Positions 46,965 to 56,316 of a stretch of 64,000 bases of DNA are shown here, one piece after another. Within the stretch, counting starts at the first letter, position 1. Each line of letters opens with the position of its first letter. A program made the translations under genes and the position numbers. Origin of the DNA: Aliidiomarina quisquiliarum. Lineage in GTDB: Bacteria; Pseudomonadota; Gammaproteobacteria; Enterobacterales; Alteromonadaceae. The stretch is taken from NCBI RefSeq assembly GCF_023922585.1, contig NZ_JAMFTN010000020.1:124001-188000 (forward strand), in the 5' to 3' direction. Under the pieces are notes generated by a model, which saw only the letters and a program-made list of their open reading frames with translations, ran no database searches and was not told the DNA's origin.

Positions 46965-48887
46965 CTAAATTTTAAAGCGCGCTACCAAGTTGTTAAGCTC
47001 TTGCCCTAAGCGCGCTAAAGCCTGCGACGCTGATGCGGTTTCTTCCACTGCAGTGGCAGACTGGTCCGCTGCATTGTTTACGTTCACAACGTTACGGTTA
47101 ATTTCTTCGGCTACCAGGCTTTGTTCTTCTGCTGCAGTGGCAATTTGCATGCCCATCGATTGAATTTCTAGTACCGTTTGGGCGATAACCTTCAACTCGG
47201 TATTGGCTTCTTGTACTAATTCAAGCGTAGAGTCTGAAAGCTTGTAGCTGTTATCCATCATTTCCACGGCGTTTTTAGAGCCCGATTGTAAGTTTTCAAT
47301 TAGCTCTTCAATTTGCGAAGTAGACCGCTGGGTACTATGGGCTAAATTACGTACTTCGTCGGCCACAACAGCAAACCCACGCCCAACTTCTCCAGCCCGC
47401 GCCGCTTCAATGGCAGCATTCAAGGCCAATAGGTTGGTTTGTTGCGCCAGCCCGTTAATAACCGTTAGCACCGTTGAAATGTTTGCACTGTCTTCATTTA
47501 ACCGATGCATGGCCTCAGCGCTTTGCTGTACCTGGGCGGTTAAGCGGCGGTTGGCATCTAATGCACCTTGTAAAACTTGTTCGCCATTGGTCGCTAAACG
47601 ATTGGCGCGCTCACCTGCTGCGGCCGCATTTTCTGCATTGCGCGCTACTTCGTGCACCGTGGCGGTCATTTCATTCATGGCGGTTGCCACTTGCTCGGTT
47701 TCTTGACGTTGCATACTTACCCCAGCACTAGTTTGCGCAGTTACGGCGGAAAGCTCCTCTGCGGCTGAAGCCAGCTGAGTAGTGAAGCCGGCTACTTCTG
47801 TTAGCGCTTCTCGTAAATTAGTGCGTGTTTGTTCAAGGGCATTTAATAATGCACCGAACTCATCACCCCGTGGGTCTACTTTACTGCCTGTCATGTTGCG
47901 GTTACCAATGGCTTTAGCAATAGCAACAGCTTGACTTAAAGGGTGAGTGATTTGCTTAATAATAATCCAACCAATTAGCACGCCGAGTACAATCTCTGCA
48001 ATGGTTAGGCCGGCAGCAATAGTTTTGGCGGTACTCATTTCTTGGTCGCCCAAAGCGGTTGCAAAGCGTACTAGTTGATCGGTAATAGAGCTTACACTGG
48101 TATACACAGTGTTCATGTGTGTTTCGGTTGTTAGTAAAGTGTCGTTTAACGGAACAATATCCCGTAACAGTGTCATATAGCCTGCAACGCCAGTTGTAAT
48201 TTCTGTCGTTAGGCTGGCTGCTTGGCCTGCAAGCCTTGGCTGTAACTTGGCTGCGGTGTCTTGTAATGCTGCATACGCTTGCTCTAGGGTATCGACACTT
48301 TGCACGGTGCGGTCGGTTATAAAAACTCGTGCAGTATAAGCGAGAGTACGCCGAGCCATGGCCAATTCAGTTACTAAACGGCCAGTTACTGCGCTATATG
48401 CATCGGTGTAAATAGTGGGTTGTTGAATTGAACCGTTTATTAAAGCGTTCAGTTGCGAAAGTGCTGTATTGGTACTTGCACCACTGCGTACAGCGGCAGC
48501 AATGTTTGCTTCTATTTGATGATGAGCTTGAATATAGTTATCGAAAGATTGCTCATAATCGGTGATATCAGCAACTATTTTGTCCATCGCTTGGCGGCTA
48601 CTCGCTGCTGTTAAATTGGCTCTAGATTCACGTGCGGTACGTTTAATTTTGTCGGCTAGTGCATGCGTATCTTCAACAAGCTGGGCATTAGGGGTTAACT
48701 TGTATAAAGCACTGGTTATGCGCAAACCGTTTACATCGTTGTTTATTAACGCCAAAGCTTTTAGATTATTTGAACGCATGGTCAGTTGGTTTAAGCTATA
48801 AAAATTGTTCACAGCTAAAATAATAGACAAGAATAAAATGAAGCCTATTCCACCAGTTAACTTTTTCGCTACGCTAATATTTTTCAT
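46965..48887 (-). CDS. Methyl-accepting chemotaxis protein with large periplasmic helical sensor
   Basis: 640 residues. TM1 (residues ~10-30), a ~250-residue helical periplasmic domain of HBM-like type, TM2 (IAEIVLGVLIGWIII, ~295-310), HAMP, then the cytoplasmic signalling coil. The hairpin tip [18 protein letters not shown] and [15 protein letters not shown] is canonical. No C-terminal CheR/CheB pentapeptide (ends VARFKI). The ligand is unknown. It lies between the decayed and the split GGDEF-EAL genes, on the same strand as both. No sigma-28 box is evident just upstream. Confidence 0.92.
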   Translation of the reverse strand: MKNISVAKKLTGGIGFILFLSIILAVNNFYSLNQLTMRSNNLKALALINNDVNGLRITSALYKLTPNAQLVEDTHALADKIKRTARESRANLTAASSRQAMDKIVADITDYEQSFDNYIQAHHQIEANIAAAVRSGASTNTALSQLNALINGSIQQPTIYTDAYSAVTGRLVTELAMARRTLAYTARVFITDRTVQSVDTLEQAYAALQDTAAKLQPRLAGQAASLTTEITTGVAGYMTLLRDIVPLNDTLLTTETHMNTVYTSVSSITDQLVRFATALGDQEMSTAKTIAAGLTIAEIVLGVLIGWIIIKQITHPLSQAVAIAKAIGNRNMTGSKVDPRGDEFGALLNALEQTRTNLREALTEVAGFTTQLASAAEELSAVTAQTSAGVSMQRQETEQVATAMNEMTATVHEVARNAENAAAAGERANRLATNGEQVLQGALDANRRLTAQVQQSAEAMHRLNEDSANISTVLTVINGLAQQTNLLALNAAIEAARAGEVGRGFAVVADEVRNLAHSTQRSTSQIEELIENLQSGSKNAVEMMDNSYKLSDSTLELVQEANTELKVIAQTVLEIQSMGMQIATAAEEQSLVAEEINRNVVNVNNAADQSATAVEETASASQALARLGQELNNLVARFKI

Positions 48888-48968
48888 TTCCCATTCCCTT
48901 TAACGTTACAGTAAATTCTTGTTTGCATACATTCAGCTGGCTTGTGTAATAAGTAGCCACTAAAAGGC

Positions 48969-51413
48969 TTAAGAGCTAACATGTGCTATCAATTGCCTTA
49001 GCGCGCTTAAAAACAGCTCTCGTTGTTGGTGAATTTGTGGCAGTAGCCTTAGGGAGGCTTCAGATTTGCCCTTGCTATGCATAGCGACTGCTTTTTTAAC
49101 TTGGTTATGTAGCTCACGGTGCAAGTTGACCATGTTGGTAAAGTTGGGGTGGCTGCCATAATGGCTAACTGCTTCATTATCAATCCACAGTCCTACTTTG
49201 CACTGATGATGGTCTAAAATGGGTACCCGTTCACCAATACCTGATAGCCACTGCTCTACGCCCATTAACCAACGCTGATGCTCAATTTCGGCATAAATTA
49301 ATGGTAAGTTATGTCCGCCTACCGATTGCTGACCAAGCCAAGAAATGGGTGTTTGCCAGTTTTGGGTCCAAGTGTGCAGCTCGGTCGCAGGCATTGGCTT
49401 GGCAATGCCATAGCCTTGGCCTTGCAGGCAACCAAGCCTAAGCAATAAGTTACCTTGTTCTGCGTTTTCAACACCTTCAGCAATAACTTGCATGCCAAAG
49501 GCATTGGCCATACCAATTACCCCAGAAATAATTGACAAATCATCAGTGCTTTGAAGCATTTCTCGGATAAAACTTTGATCAATCTTTAGCACGCTCGCTG
49601 GTAAATACTTAAGGTAAGCGAGCGAAGAATAGCCGGTGCCAAAGTCGTCAAGGGCAAAACTAACACCTAATTGGCGCGTAAGGTGCATAATACTTGAAAC
49701 AGTTTCAAGGTCATTCAACATGCTACTTTCCAGCACCTCCAGCTGTAATGCGGCAGGTTCAATGTCGGGGTAAAGTTTAAGAGCGCAGCTGAGTTTGTGG
49801 ACGAAGTCTTTGTCGAATAGTTGTTGGCTACTAACATTAACGCTCACTTGAATGTCTAAGCCTTGGCGCTTCCATATTTGCATTTGCTCTAGGGCGGTGC
49901 GAATAACCCAGTCGCCTAGCTCTATTTCTAGAGGGTGGTTAAGCAAAGCAGGTAAAAACTTACCAGGCAAAACTAATTCACCATTACTTTTTTGCCAGCG
50001 CACCAGTGCCTCAGCGCCAAATACAGCGCCAGTATTCATAAACACTTTGGGTTGGTAATATAACACCAGCTCATCACTATATAGGGCGGTGCGAATTTGC
50101 TCGATAAAGTCGGTTAGTTCACGGGCTTCTTGCTCTGAACCAATGTCGTATTTTAGAAAGTGGCCCTTCCCAGACATTTTCACTTGAAATAGGGCCTGTT
50201 GCGTTTGGCGCAGCAATTGTTCGCCAGCTACTTCCATTGGCTGCGGATATTCAGTAACACCTATGCTGACGGTTAAAATAATATCTATGCCGTCAATAGA
50301 GAAAGGCTTATTAATAGCTGCTAACAGCCGGTTAAGCTCAGAAAAATAAGAGTCGTTAGCTTGAAGTCGAGTAAAAAGCACCACAAATTCGTCGCCACCC
50401 ACGCGAGCAACCGTTGCTGTGTTGTTAAAAAAGCGCCGTATTCGCAGAGCCAAGGCTTTTAGCAAAGCATCGCCTAAAGCGGCACCATGCTGCTCATTAA
50501 GTTCGCGAAAGTTATCTATGTCTAATAGTGCTAAAGCTAGGCGCATGTTGCAGCGATCGCAGTACAACATTTCTTGTGCAAGAGTATTTTCAATTGAACG
50601 ACGGTTAGGCAATCCTGTTAAAGAGTCTTCAAAAGCCAAGCGTTGCAACGACTCACGCTGTTGCACTTTTTCAGTAACGTTCTGCACGGTGCCTTCTGCG
50701 CTTAACAGCGAACCGTCGGAATTGGTGTTGAAGCGGCCTCGAACTTCAATATGTTTCACCGTTGTGCCATTAATTAATAGTCGATGTTCAATGTATAAGT
50801 TGTGTAATGCTGCTTTGGCAGTTTCGAAAGTAGATAAAGCCGAAGCCTTGTCTTCAGGGTGAATAAATTCAAAAAAAGATTTCAAAGTTGGCTTAAAGCT
50901 ATTCGGATCGCAGCCAAAAATACGCATCATTTCTTGCGACCACATAACCTCATTTGACTCATAATCAATATGCCAATGGCCAACTTGCGCTTGTTTTTCG
51001 GCACGTTTTAAATGACGAATAGTTTCATCACGCTTTTGATGCAACTGTATATGGCCCAAGGCAATACCAAGCAAATTACTTAGCAGGCTTAAAAACTCAA
51101 GAACGTCTTCACCCCAATGGCGTTCTGTACCTACGGCGTCGTTGCCCATAAAGCCAACCAGTTTTTTGCCGATGTGCAGTGGGTAAACACAAACAGAACG
51201 AATGCCTTGCGACTCAAGAATATGATATTCATTTTTAGCCTCAGGAGGCATATCGCCTACCCTAGGCACTAATACATAGCCAACCTCACGAAATTGACTC
51301 CACCACCATGGCGTGGCACTGGAAGGAACCCCTTGCAAATTGTGCATTTCAGGCTCGATACCAGGGGCGCACCACTCGTGAGTATTGTTCATGCGTTGAC
51401 CGTCAGGGGTCAT
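48969..51413 (-). CDS. GAF-PAS-GGDEF-EAL-CZB c-di-GMP protein (main part of a split gene)
   Basis: 814 residues: most of a GAF domain (1-125, NTHEWCAPGIEPEM), PAS (~140-255, VGHWHIDYESNEVMWSQEM), GGDEF (~258-415, ARVGGDEFVVLF at 336-347), EAL (~440-680, GAEALVRWQ at 466) and CZB (~695-810, HQCKVGLWIDNE, LHRELH). Both catalytic motifs are intact, so it could make or degrade c-di-GMP under zinc or GAF-ligand control. The first strand of the GAF domain is encoded upstream in another frame, broken at 51413-51418. Translation of this part could start at the ATG that overlaps the upstream stop (TAATG). Confidence 0.85.
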   Translation of the reverse strand: MTPDGQRMNNTHEWCAPGIEPEMHNLQGVPSSATPWWWSQFREVGYVLVPRVGDMPPEAKNEYHILESQGIRSVCVYPLHIGKKLVGFMGNDAVGTERHWGEDVLEFLSLLSNLLGIALGHIQLHQKRDETIRHLKRAEKQAQVGHWHIDYESNEVMWSQEMMRIFGCDPNSFKPTLKSFFEFIHPEDKASALSTFETAKAALHNLYIEHRLLINGTTVKHIEVRGRFNTNSDGSLLSAEGTVQNVTEKVQQRESLQRLAFEDSLTGLPNRRSIENTLAQEMLYCDRCNMRLALALLDIDNFRELNEQHGAALGDALLKALALRIRRFFNNTATVARVGGDEFVVLFTRLQANDSYFSELNRLLAAINKPFSIDGIDIILTVSIGVTEYPQPMEVAGEQLLRQTQQALFQVKMSGKGHFLKYDIGSEQEARELTDFIEQIRTALYSDELVLYYQPKVFMNTGAVFGAEALVRWQKSNGELVLPGKFLPALLNHPLEIELGDWVIRTALEQMQIWKRQGLDIQVSVNVSSQQLFDKDFVHKLSCALKLYPDIEPAALQLEVLESSMLNDLETVSSIMHLTRQLGVSFALDDFGTGYSSLAYLKYLPASVLKIDQSFIREMLQSTDDLSIISGVIGMANAFGMQVIAEGVENAEQGNLLLRLGCLQGQGYGIAKPMPATELHTWTQNWQTPISWLGQQSVGGHNLPLIYAEIEHQRWLMGVEQWLSGIGERVPILDHHQCKVGLWIDNEAVSHYGSHPNFTNMVNLHRELHNQVKKAVAMHSKGKSEASLRLLPQIHQQRELFLSALRQLIAHVSS
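49389..49508. repeat. Two 10-bp direct repeats, 110 bp apart
   Basis: AGGCATTGGC at 49389-49398 and 49499-49508 inside the EAL region. The paralogous gene at 45163 has lost the corresponding interval. The repeats are therefore a potential deletion hotspot in this gene too. Confidence 0.75.
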
Positions 51414-51640
51414 TAAAACACGTAGGTGCGGTCAGCTTTCATGTACTTGCCGCTGCGCGCCAGAACTCGATTAATAGCGGCATTAAAGTCTGCTGAAGAA
51501 GACGCCATGAAGTCTGCTGCAAATTCACTAATTAGGCTGCGAATAGCACGCTCGCGTTGCAAAGCTAATTTTGTTGCCTCAAGCTCTGTCATTTCATGTT
51601 TTGTATTAGCTTGACGCTCTGGTGGTGGCGCATACAGCAT
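51413..51640 (-). pseudogene. N-terminal fragment of the GAF-PAS-GGDEF-EAL-CZB gene
   Basis: 75 codons: an alpha-helical lead (LALQRERAIRSLISEFAADF) and the first GAF strand, KADRTYVF, then TAA. The next frame continues LMTPDG, as a GAF domain should. On the minus strand the junction reads GTGTTTTAATGA; one extra T in the T run would restore VFLMTPDG and a protein of about 889 residues. So the split is a one-base deletion, a sequencing error, or a recoding site. Confidence 0.75.
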
Positions 51641-52023
51641 AAACTAGCTAACCTTCATATTAGACTTGTTGCATTTGTCTTCTCGCTTACAGTAACTTGT
51701 ATAAAAGAAGAAAGGGATTTGTTTATATTATCATTGACTAATATGCGGTTCCTACGTTTTTTTGCTTCATTGTGCTTATATAAAAACATATACAAAGTTA
51801 AATTTATAAAACACCAAGCATTGCTAAAGCATTAATAAATTTAAAATAGTATGCTTAAACAACAGCTTGCGCTGGCATCTTGAAATGTTAGCGCGGCTTA
51901 GCATGTATCTCTTGTGGAATACCCACACCAGCTGTACAAGTCACCGCAAAGACTTGATCCGTATCAACAGTTTTTCCTAACAATGCCGATAGTATGGAAG
52001 CATATTTTTAATGAGTACTTATC
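51641..52023. other. 383-nt intergenic region between divergent sensory genes
   Basis: No convincing coding sequence; a plus-strand ORF here lacks SD and homology. The AT-rich middle holds an inverted repeat with perfect 10-bp arms TTAAATTTAT (51798-51807) and ATAAATTTAA (51835-51844). The right end holds the FNR-type promoter described separately. The left end must carry the promoter of the split GGDEF-EAL gene, not identified. Confidence 0.45.
51954..51995 (+). promoter_or_regulatory. FNR-type class II promoter (perfect box), overlapping sigma-28-like elements
   Basis: TTGATCCGTATCAA (51954-51967) is a perfect FNR consensus. TAGTAT at 51990-51995 stands at the same distance (29.5 nt from box centre to hexamer start) as TATAAT does at hemN, predicting a start near 52002 and a box at -41.5. 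An alternative reading is a sigma-28 promoter: AACAGTTT (51966-51973), 11 nt, GCCGATAG (51985-51992). Both drive the hemerythrin-MCP at 52024. Confidence 0.65.
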
Positions 52024-54492
52024 ATGAAATTTTTAATGACACTGTTAACACCTATCCACTGGGTTTTTAATCACCTAAGCTTTCGCAGAAAATTTGTTTT
52101 AGTGGGCAGTGTGGTAATGATACCTACGCTTATTTTGAGCGTGTTGGTGGTTATGGACCCCATAACAGTTCGTAACGAAGCCAAGGTGCAGTCGACAGGG
52201 CTTGAGTACTTATCGCCGCTGCGTGAATTAATGGAACTTGGTGCCAGGCACCGAGGCCTTATGGCTACAGTTCTTTATAGTAACAGCAGGGTAACCAGCG
52301 AAATTCAAGCCATTCGGCAAGCAATTGGGCAACAGTTACAGTTATTGCAGGTACAGCAAGAAAAAGATGACGACAACCTACTTTCCGTGGCGGAATGGGA
52401 GCAACTAAGAGCCAGTTGGCGCAAGTTAGAAACACAAGAAAATGCAGCGCTGTCGTTTAGCGAACACACACAATGGTTAGCTGTTGTTCGCGATTTGCAG
52501 CGAGTAGTGGCCGAGCGCAGTGGGCTAGTAGCGTCGGAAAGTATTCATGCCATTTACTTAATGCGCTTAATTACTCGCGACCTTTCAGTGCTGGCCGATG
52601 TGGCGGGACAAGTACGGGGTATGGGGTCGGCGTTGTTAAGTAATGTACAGCTAGGTCAGCAGCAAATTTCGCTAGCAGAGCGAGAAGGATTGTTGCTTAT
52701 AAATGGGCAATTAAACCAACACGTGGCGGGGTTTCGTGACAGCACGCGGGTGTTAAATATAGTTGCGCCAGACCCACACATAGAAGCTCAAGTGGCAAGC
52801 TTAGAGCAGCGCTTACAAACCTTCCAACAAACCGTGAATGAAAACTTTGTAGGGCAAACCAAACAAACCCCAGCGCGGGTGTTTTTTGATCAAGGCACCG
52901 CAGTGGTCGACGAAGTATTTCCCTTATACGACTATGCCCTCGAATTAGTTGGTCAGTATGTAAACAGTCGTACGAGTACGGCTACGTCATTGTTATGGGG
53001 TACCGGGTTATTATTAATTACCGTGCTGGTGTTGCTGTTGGTTTGTTTTGCCACGCTTTACTTGGGCATTCGTAATAATGTCAATATTATTACCTTGGCG
53101 GCGCGGCAATTAGCCATCGGGAATTTAAACGACGAAGTGGTTGTAGAAAGTGTTGATGAATTTGCCACTATTGCCAACTATTTTAACGAAGCAATTTATG
53201 AAACAGGCTATTCCGTTGAAGCAATACGTACCAGTAGCCGTGGTTTTGAAACCCTTGGTAACGACAATTACCGTGCCATTGCTGAAGTAGCCAAGCAAAC
53301 CGCCGAGCAGCGTAGTGAAATGGACCAAGCTGCAGCGTCGATGGAACAAATGAATGCTTCAGTTGCTGAAATTGCACACTCAAGTCAGTCGGCTGCCGAC
53401 GAAACCCAACACGCATTACAAGCCACAGAGCAAGGCGAAAAAATGGTCGGCCAGGTTGCCGTAGCTATTGACGGCTTAGCCCATGAAGTTGCCGAAGCGC
53501 AACAGGCTATTAAAGTTATTGAGCAAGACAGCAAAGCCATTGTGCTAATTTTAGACACCATTAACAGCATTACCGAACAAACCAACTTGCTAGCCTTGAA
53601 TGCCGCCATTGAAGCGGCTCGGGCCGGCGACTCAGGGCGTGGCTTTGCGGTTGTAGCCAATGAAGTACGCGAACTAGCGCAACGGGTGCAAGGCTCGACC
53701 CTTGAAATAGAAACCGTGGTAAGCAAATTGAACAATAGCATTAAGCAGGCTACCAGCTTAATGGACCAGAGTACTGACTTGGCGCGTACAACGGCAGTAG
53801 ACGCCCAAGGTGCTGCGGAATCTTTGGCTGAAATACACCAAAATGTGGCAGCAATTAGCGCGTTAAACACGCAAATTGCTACCGCCGCCGAGCAACAAAG
53901 CCAAGTAACAGGCACTGTGCAGCACAATATTTTCCAGCTATTAGAAAGCGCACGGGAAATGGAGAAGCAAGCCACCGATGCTCACGAAAGCTCAGCTCGC
54001 ATAACCACCTTAGGTGGTGAAATTCAGTCGTTAGTTGAGCGCTACTTGCTCGAGCCAGACACGGTTAAAGAGCGCGCGCGAACTCAACCGCGATTAATTG
54101 AATGGCGCCCGGAGTTCGACGTAGGGGTAGAAGAAGTAAACAGGCAGCACCAACGCCTTATTTCTATTGCCAATGAACTGCACCGACTGTCGCTGCGCGA
54201 CGACGACGAATACGGCATTAAACGTGTTATTGGTGCCTTAGCAAACTATACCCGCACGCATTTCCGCTATGAAGAGCTATTGCTAGAGCGCCACGGCTAT
54301 GGCGACTTAGTGGAGCATAAGCGGAAGCACGCGAAATTAATTGCCGATGTTTTAAACTTTGGTAAGCGGGTTGAACGCGGTGAGCCTGTAGTAGACGAGC
54401 TACTTGAATTTGTTAAAAACTGGCTGGTTAACCACATACTCAAAAGCGACATGGCCTACCGCGACCACTTAAATAGTCGCGGAGTGTTCTAA
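52024..54492 (+). CDS. Methyl-accepting chemotaxis protein with C-terminal bacteriohemerythrin domain
   Basis: 822 residues. TM1 (~24-44), a helical periplasmic domain of ~270 residues, TM2 ([19 protein letters not shown], ~325-345), HAMP-like region, signalling coil with tip [20 protein letters not shown] and [15 protein letters not shown], and a cytoplasmic hemerythrin domain (~685-818). Di-iron ligands are complete: NRQHQRL, HFRYEE, HKRKH and HILKSD. The domain plan resembles Desulfovibrio DcrH, an oxygen-responsive receptor, so it probably senses O2. The perfect FNR box upstream links its expression to oxygen level as well. Confidence 0.92.
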   Translation: MKFLMTLLTPIHWVFNHLSFRRKFVLVGSVVMIPTLILSVLVVMDPITVRNEAKVQSTGLEYLSPLRELMELGARHRGLMATVLYSNSRVTSEIQAIRQAIGQQLQLLQVQQEKDDDNLLSVAEWEQLRASWRKLETQENAALSFSEHTQWLAVVRDLQRVVAERSGLVASESIHAIYLMRLITRDLSVLADVAGQVRGMGSALLSNVQLGQQQISLAEREGLLLINGQLNQHVAGFRDSTRVLNIVAPDPHIEAQVASLEQRLQTFQQTVNENFVGQTKQTPARVFFDQGTAVVDEVFPLYDYALELVGQYVNSRTSTATSLLWGTGLLLITVLVLLLVCFATLYLGIRNNVNIITLAARQLAIGNLNDEVVVESVDEFATIANYFNEAIYETGYSVEAIRTSSRGFETLGNDNYRAIAEVAKQTAEQRSEMDQAAASMEQMNASVAEIAHSSQSAADETQHALQATEQGEKMVGQVAVAIDGLAHEVAEAQQAIKVIEQDSKAIVLILDTINSITEQTNLLALNAAIEAARAGDSGRGFAVVANEVRELAQRVQGSTLEIETVVSKLNNSIKQATSLMDQSTDLARTTAVDAQGAAESLAEIHQNVAAISALNTQIATAAEQQSQVTGTVQHNIFQLLESAREMEKQATDAHESSARITTLGGEIQSLVERYLLEPDTVKERARTQPRLIEWRPEFDVGVEEVNRQHQRLISIANELHRLSLRDDDEYGIKRVIGALANYTRTHFRYEELLLERHGYGDLVEHKRKHAKLIADVLNFGKRVERGEPVVDELLEFVKNWLVNHILKSDMAYRDHLNSRGVF

Positions 54493-54504
54493 AACTAGTA
54501 CAAT

Positions 54505-54540
54505 ACCGCCTTTCACTTTCTGATTGGCGGTTTTTGTTTT
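54505..54540 (+). terminator. Rho-independent terminator of the hemerythrin-MCP gene
   Basis: ACCGCC (54505-54510) and GGCGGT (54526-54531) with a 15-nt loop, followed by TTTTGTTTT. Located 13 nt after the stop codon; it overlaps the maximal frame of the next gene and argues for a later start there. Confidence 0.65.
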
Positions 54541-55756
54541 GCAGTCTGCATCAACGTACAGCGGCTTCGTTAGCCGCTTATTTTCCAGCCGCAGGTTGTT
54601 AGTGCTCGGCATTATTTTTATTGCCGCCAATTTGCGCGCGCCTATTTCTGCTTTAGCACCGGTGCTCGACGCTATTATCGAGCAGTTCTCCCTTACGCCC
54701 ACCCAAGCAGGCATGCTAACAACCTTGCCGTTGTTGGCCTTTGCTATGGGGTCGCCATTGGCTACTAGCTTAGCGCAGCGGGTAGGGGTAGAAAGGTCGC
54801 TGTTTATTGCTTTGCTGCTGATTGGGCTAGGGTTATGTTCACGCTTAGTCGACTCGTCGAATGGACTGTTTATTGGTACAGCGGTTATTGGTATTGGCAT
54901 CGCTATTGGTAACGTATTGTTACCTAGTGTTATTAAGCGCGACTTCCCAACCCAACTAGCAGTAATGACCTCTACCTATGTGCTGGTTATGGGTATTGTT
55001 TCTGGGGGGTACTCGGCCTTAATACTGCCCCTTAGCTTATACAAAAATATGGGCTGGCAATTAGCCCTTGCGGGGTTTGCTGTTATTACTCTATTTAGCA
55101 TTTTATTGTGGTTACCCCAGCTACGCCGCCATACACCCCCGCCAACCGAATTAGCGCAAGCTAGCGGCAACAGCAAAGTGTGGCGTTCGCCTTTGGCGTG
55201 GCAAATAACTACTTTGCTCGGCTTCAATTCGTTTTTTACCTATATTATGTATGCATGGATGCCCAGTATTTTAATTGAACGGGGGGTGCTGGCCGAGCAA
55301 GCAGGGGTGTTGCACGGGGTGTTTCAAGTTGCCGCCGCCGTGGCCGCTATAGCGCTCATACCCATTTTAGCCCGGTTAAAAGATCAGCGCCTACTTAGCT
55401 TTAGCCTAGCTTCTTTAACGGCTGTTGGCTCGTTGGGGTTATTATTCGCTCCGCAGCTGGCTATGTTTTGGTCGGTGGCGTTAGGGTTTTTCTCCGGCTG
55501 TGTATTTATTTTGGGCTTGTCTTTTATTAGTTTACGCACCGACACCACCAGTCAAACCACCTCGCTTTCGGGTATGGCCCAGTGCTTAGGCTATTTGCTA
55601 GCAGCTTCAGGGCCCATGATTGCCGGTTACTTACAAAGCTTTTTTAATAGTTGGACCCCAGTGCTTTGGCTATGTGTGGCGGCCAGTTTAATTTGTGCCG
55701 TGGCGGGTTTGTTCTGCGGTCGCAATATAACCATTAACGAACATGCAGCGCGTTAG
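54524..55756 (+). CDS. MFS transporter, CynX/NimT family
   Basis: Up to 410 residues, twelve hydrophobic segments. The first helix IIFIAANLRAPISALAPVL and TQAGMLTTLPLLAFAMGSP are typical of the CynX/NimT (cyanate/nitroimidazole) family of the major facilitator superfamily. Substrate unknown. The frame starts with TTG at 54524, which lies inside the terminator hairpin of the previous gene and has no SD. TTG 54596 or GTG 54602, right before TM1, may be the real start; I give the longest frame. Confidence 0.8.
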   Translation: MAVFVLQSASTYSGFVSRLFSSRRLLVLGIIFIAANLRAPISALAPVLDAIIEQFSLTPTQAGMLTTLPLLAFAMGSPLATSLAQRVGVERSLFIALLLIGLGLCSRLVDSSNGLFIGTAVIGIGIAIGNVLLPSVIKRDFPTQLAVMTSTYVLVMGIVSGGYSALILPLSLYKNMGWQLALAGFAVITLFSILLWLPQLRRHTPPPTELAQASGNSKVWRSPLAWQITTLLGFNSFFTYIMYAWMPSILIERGVLAEQAGVLHGVFQVAAAVAAIALIPILARLKDQRLLSFSLASLTAVGSLGLLFAPQLAMFWSVALGFFSGCVFILGLSFISLRTDTTSQTTSLSGMAQCLGYLLAASGPMIAGYLQSFFNSWTPVLWLCVAASLICAVAGLFCGRNITINEHAAR

Positions 55757-55800
55757 TGGCCTGGTTGCTTTAATTCGATTGGCTGATATGCTTCCTGCCT

Positions 55801-56259
55801 ATGACGAATAAACCTCTTCAACAACGTGGCCTTGTTAGCCTACTGGTTTTGCTGTTAGTTATTGTGCTGTGCACAGGGCAAACCAGTGGTTTAATGCAAA
55901 GTTGTCCGAATGCTGGCCATGCTAGTAATAGCCTTGCCCAAAGCGCGAGCAGCCCTGCACAAACAGGCTTGTTTAGTGCTTACGCCTTTAATCCGGAGTT
56001 TTCTCCGGCAGCGGCCCATTTGTTGATCACAAACTTCGCGCTTAATTTAAGCAAAAGTAAGTGCGAGCTTACCTCGCAGCTTATTCAAAATTCGCATTTA
56101 AGCGACAGTGTAAAGCTATTCCCATTCTTACTGTTGGTGTTTGTGGTTGCTTTAGGCCTGCGCAGCATAGGCTCAGTACGTACTACTCCAAATGGTTACC
56201 CTCCTGTTTCACGTTGGCGATATCGGCCACATTTGCATTTTTGCGTGTTTAACGAGTAA
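55801..56259 (+). CDS. Small membrane protein upstream of scsB-like gene (possible ScsA equivalent)
   Basis: 152 residues, not recognised with certainty. N-terminal hydrophobic segment (GLVSLLVLLLVIVLC), a periplasmic stretch with two Cys (QSCPNAGH, KSKCEL), a second membrane helix (LFPFLLLVFVVALGL) and a C-terminal basic/aromatic tail with PHLHFCVF. It precedes the DsbD-like gene by 57 nt, the place ScsA takes in scs loci, where ScsA is also a small membrane protein. Role in copper or thiol stress is inference from position. Confidence 0.65.
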   Translation: MTNKPLQQRGLVSLLVLLLVIVLCTGQTSGLMQSCPNAGHASNSLAQSASSPAQTGLFSAYAFNPEFSPAAAHLLITNFALNLSKSKCELTSQLIQNSHLSDSVKLFPFLLLVFVVALGLRSIGSVRTTPNGYPPVSRWRYRPHLHFCVFNE

Positions 56260-56316
56260 GTCGACTCTTTTATAAAAACCATTTTTTTATTGTTTTTTAT
56301 TTTAAGGAGTTTCGCT

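Noticed and set aside
51596-51835. Plus-strand ORF of 79 codons
   Set aside because: No SD, AT-driven composition, overlaps the N-terminal fragment of the split gene and shows no recognisable family.
53385-53975. Minus-strand ORF of 196 codons
   Set aside because: Antisense shadow of the MCP signalling domain.
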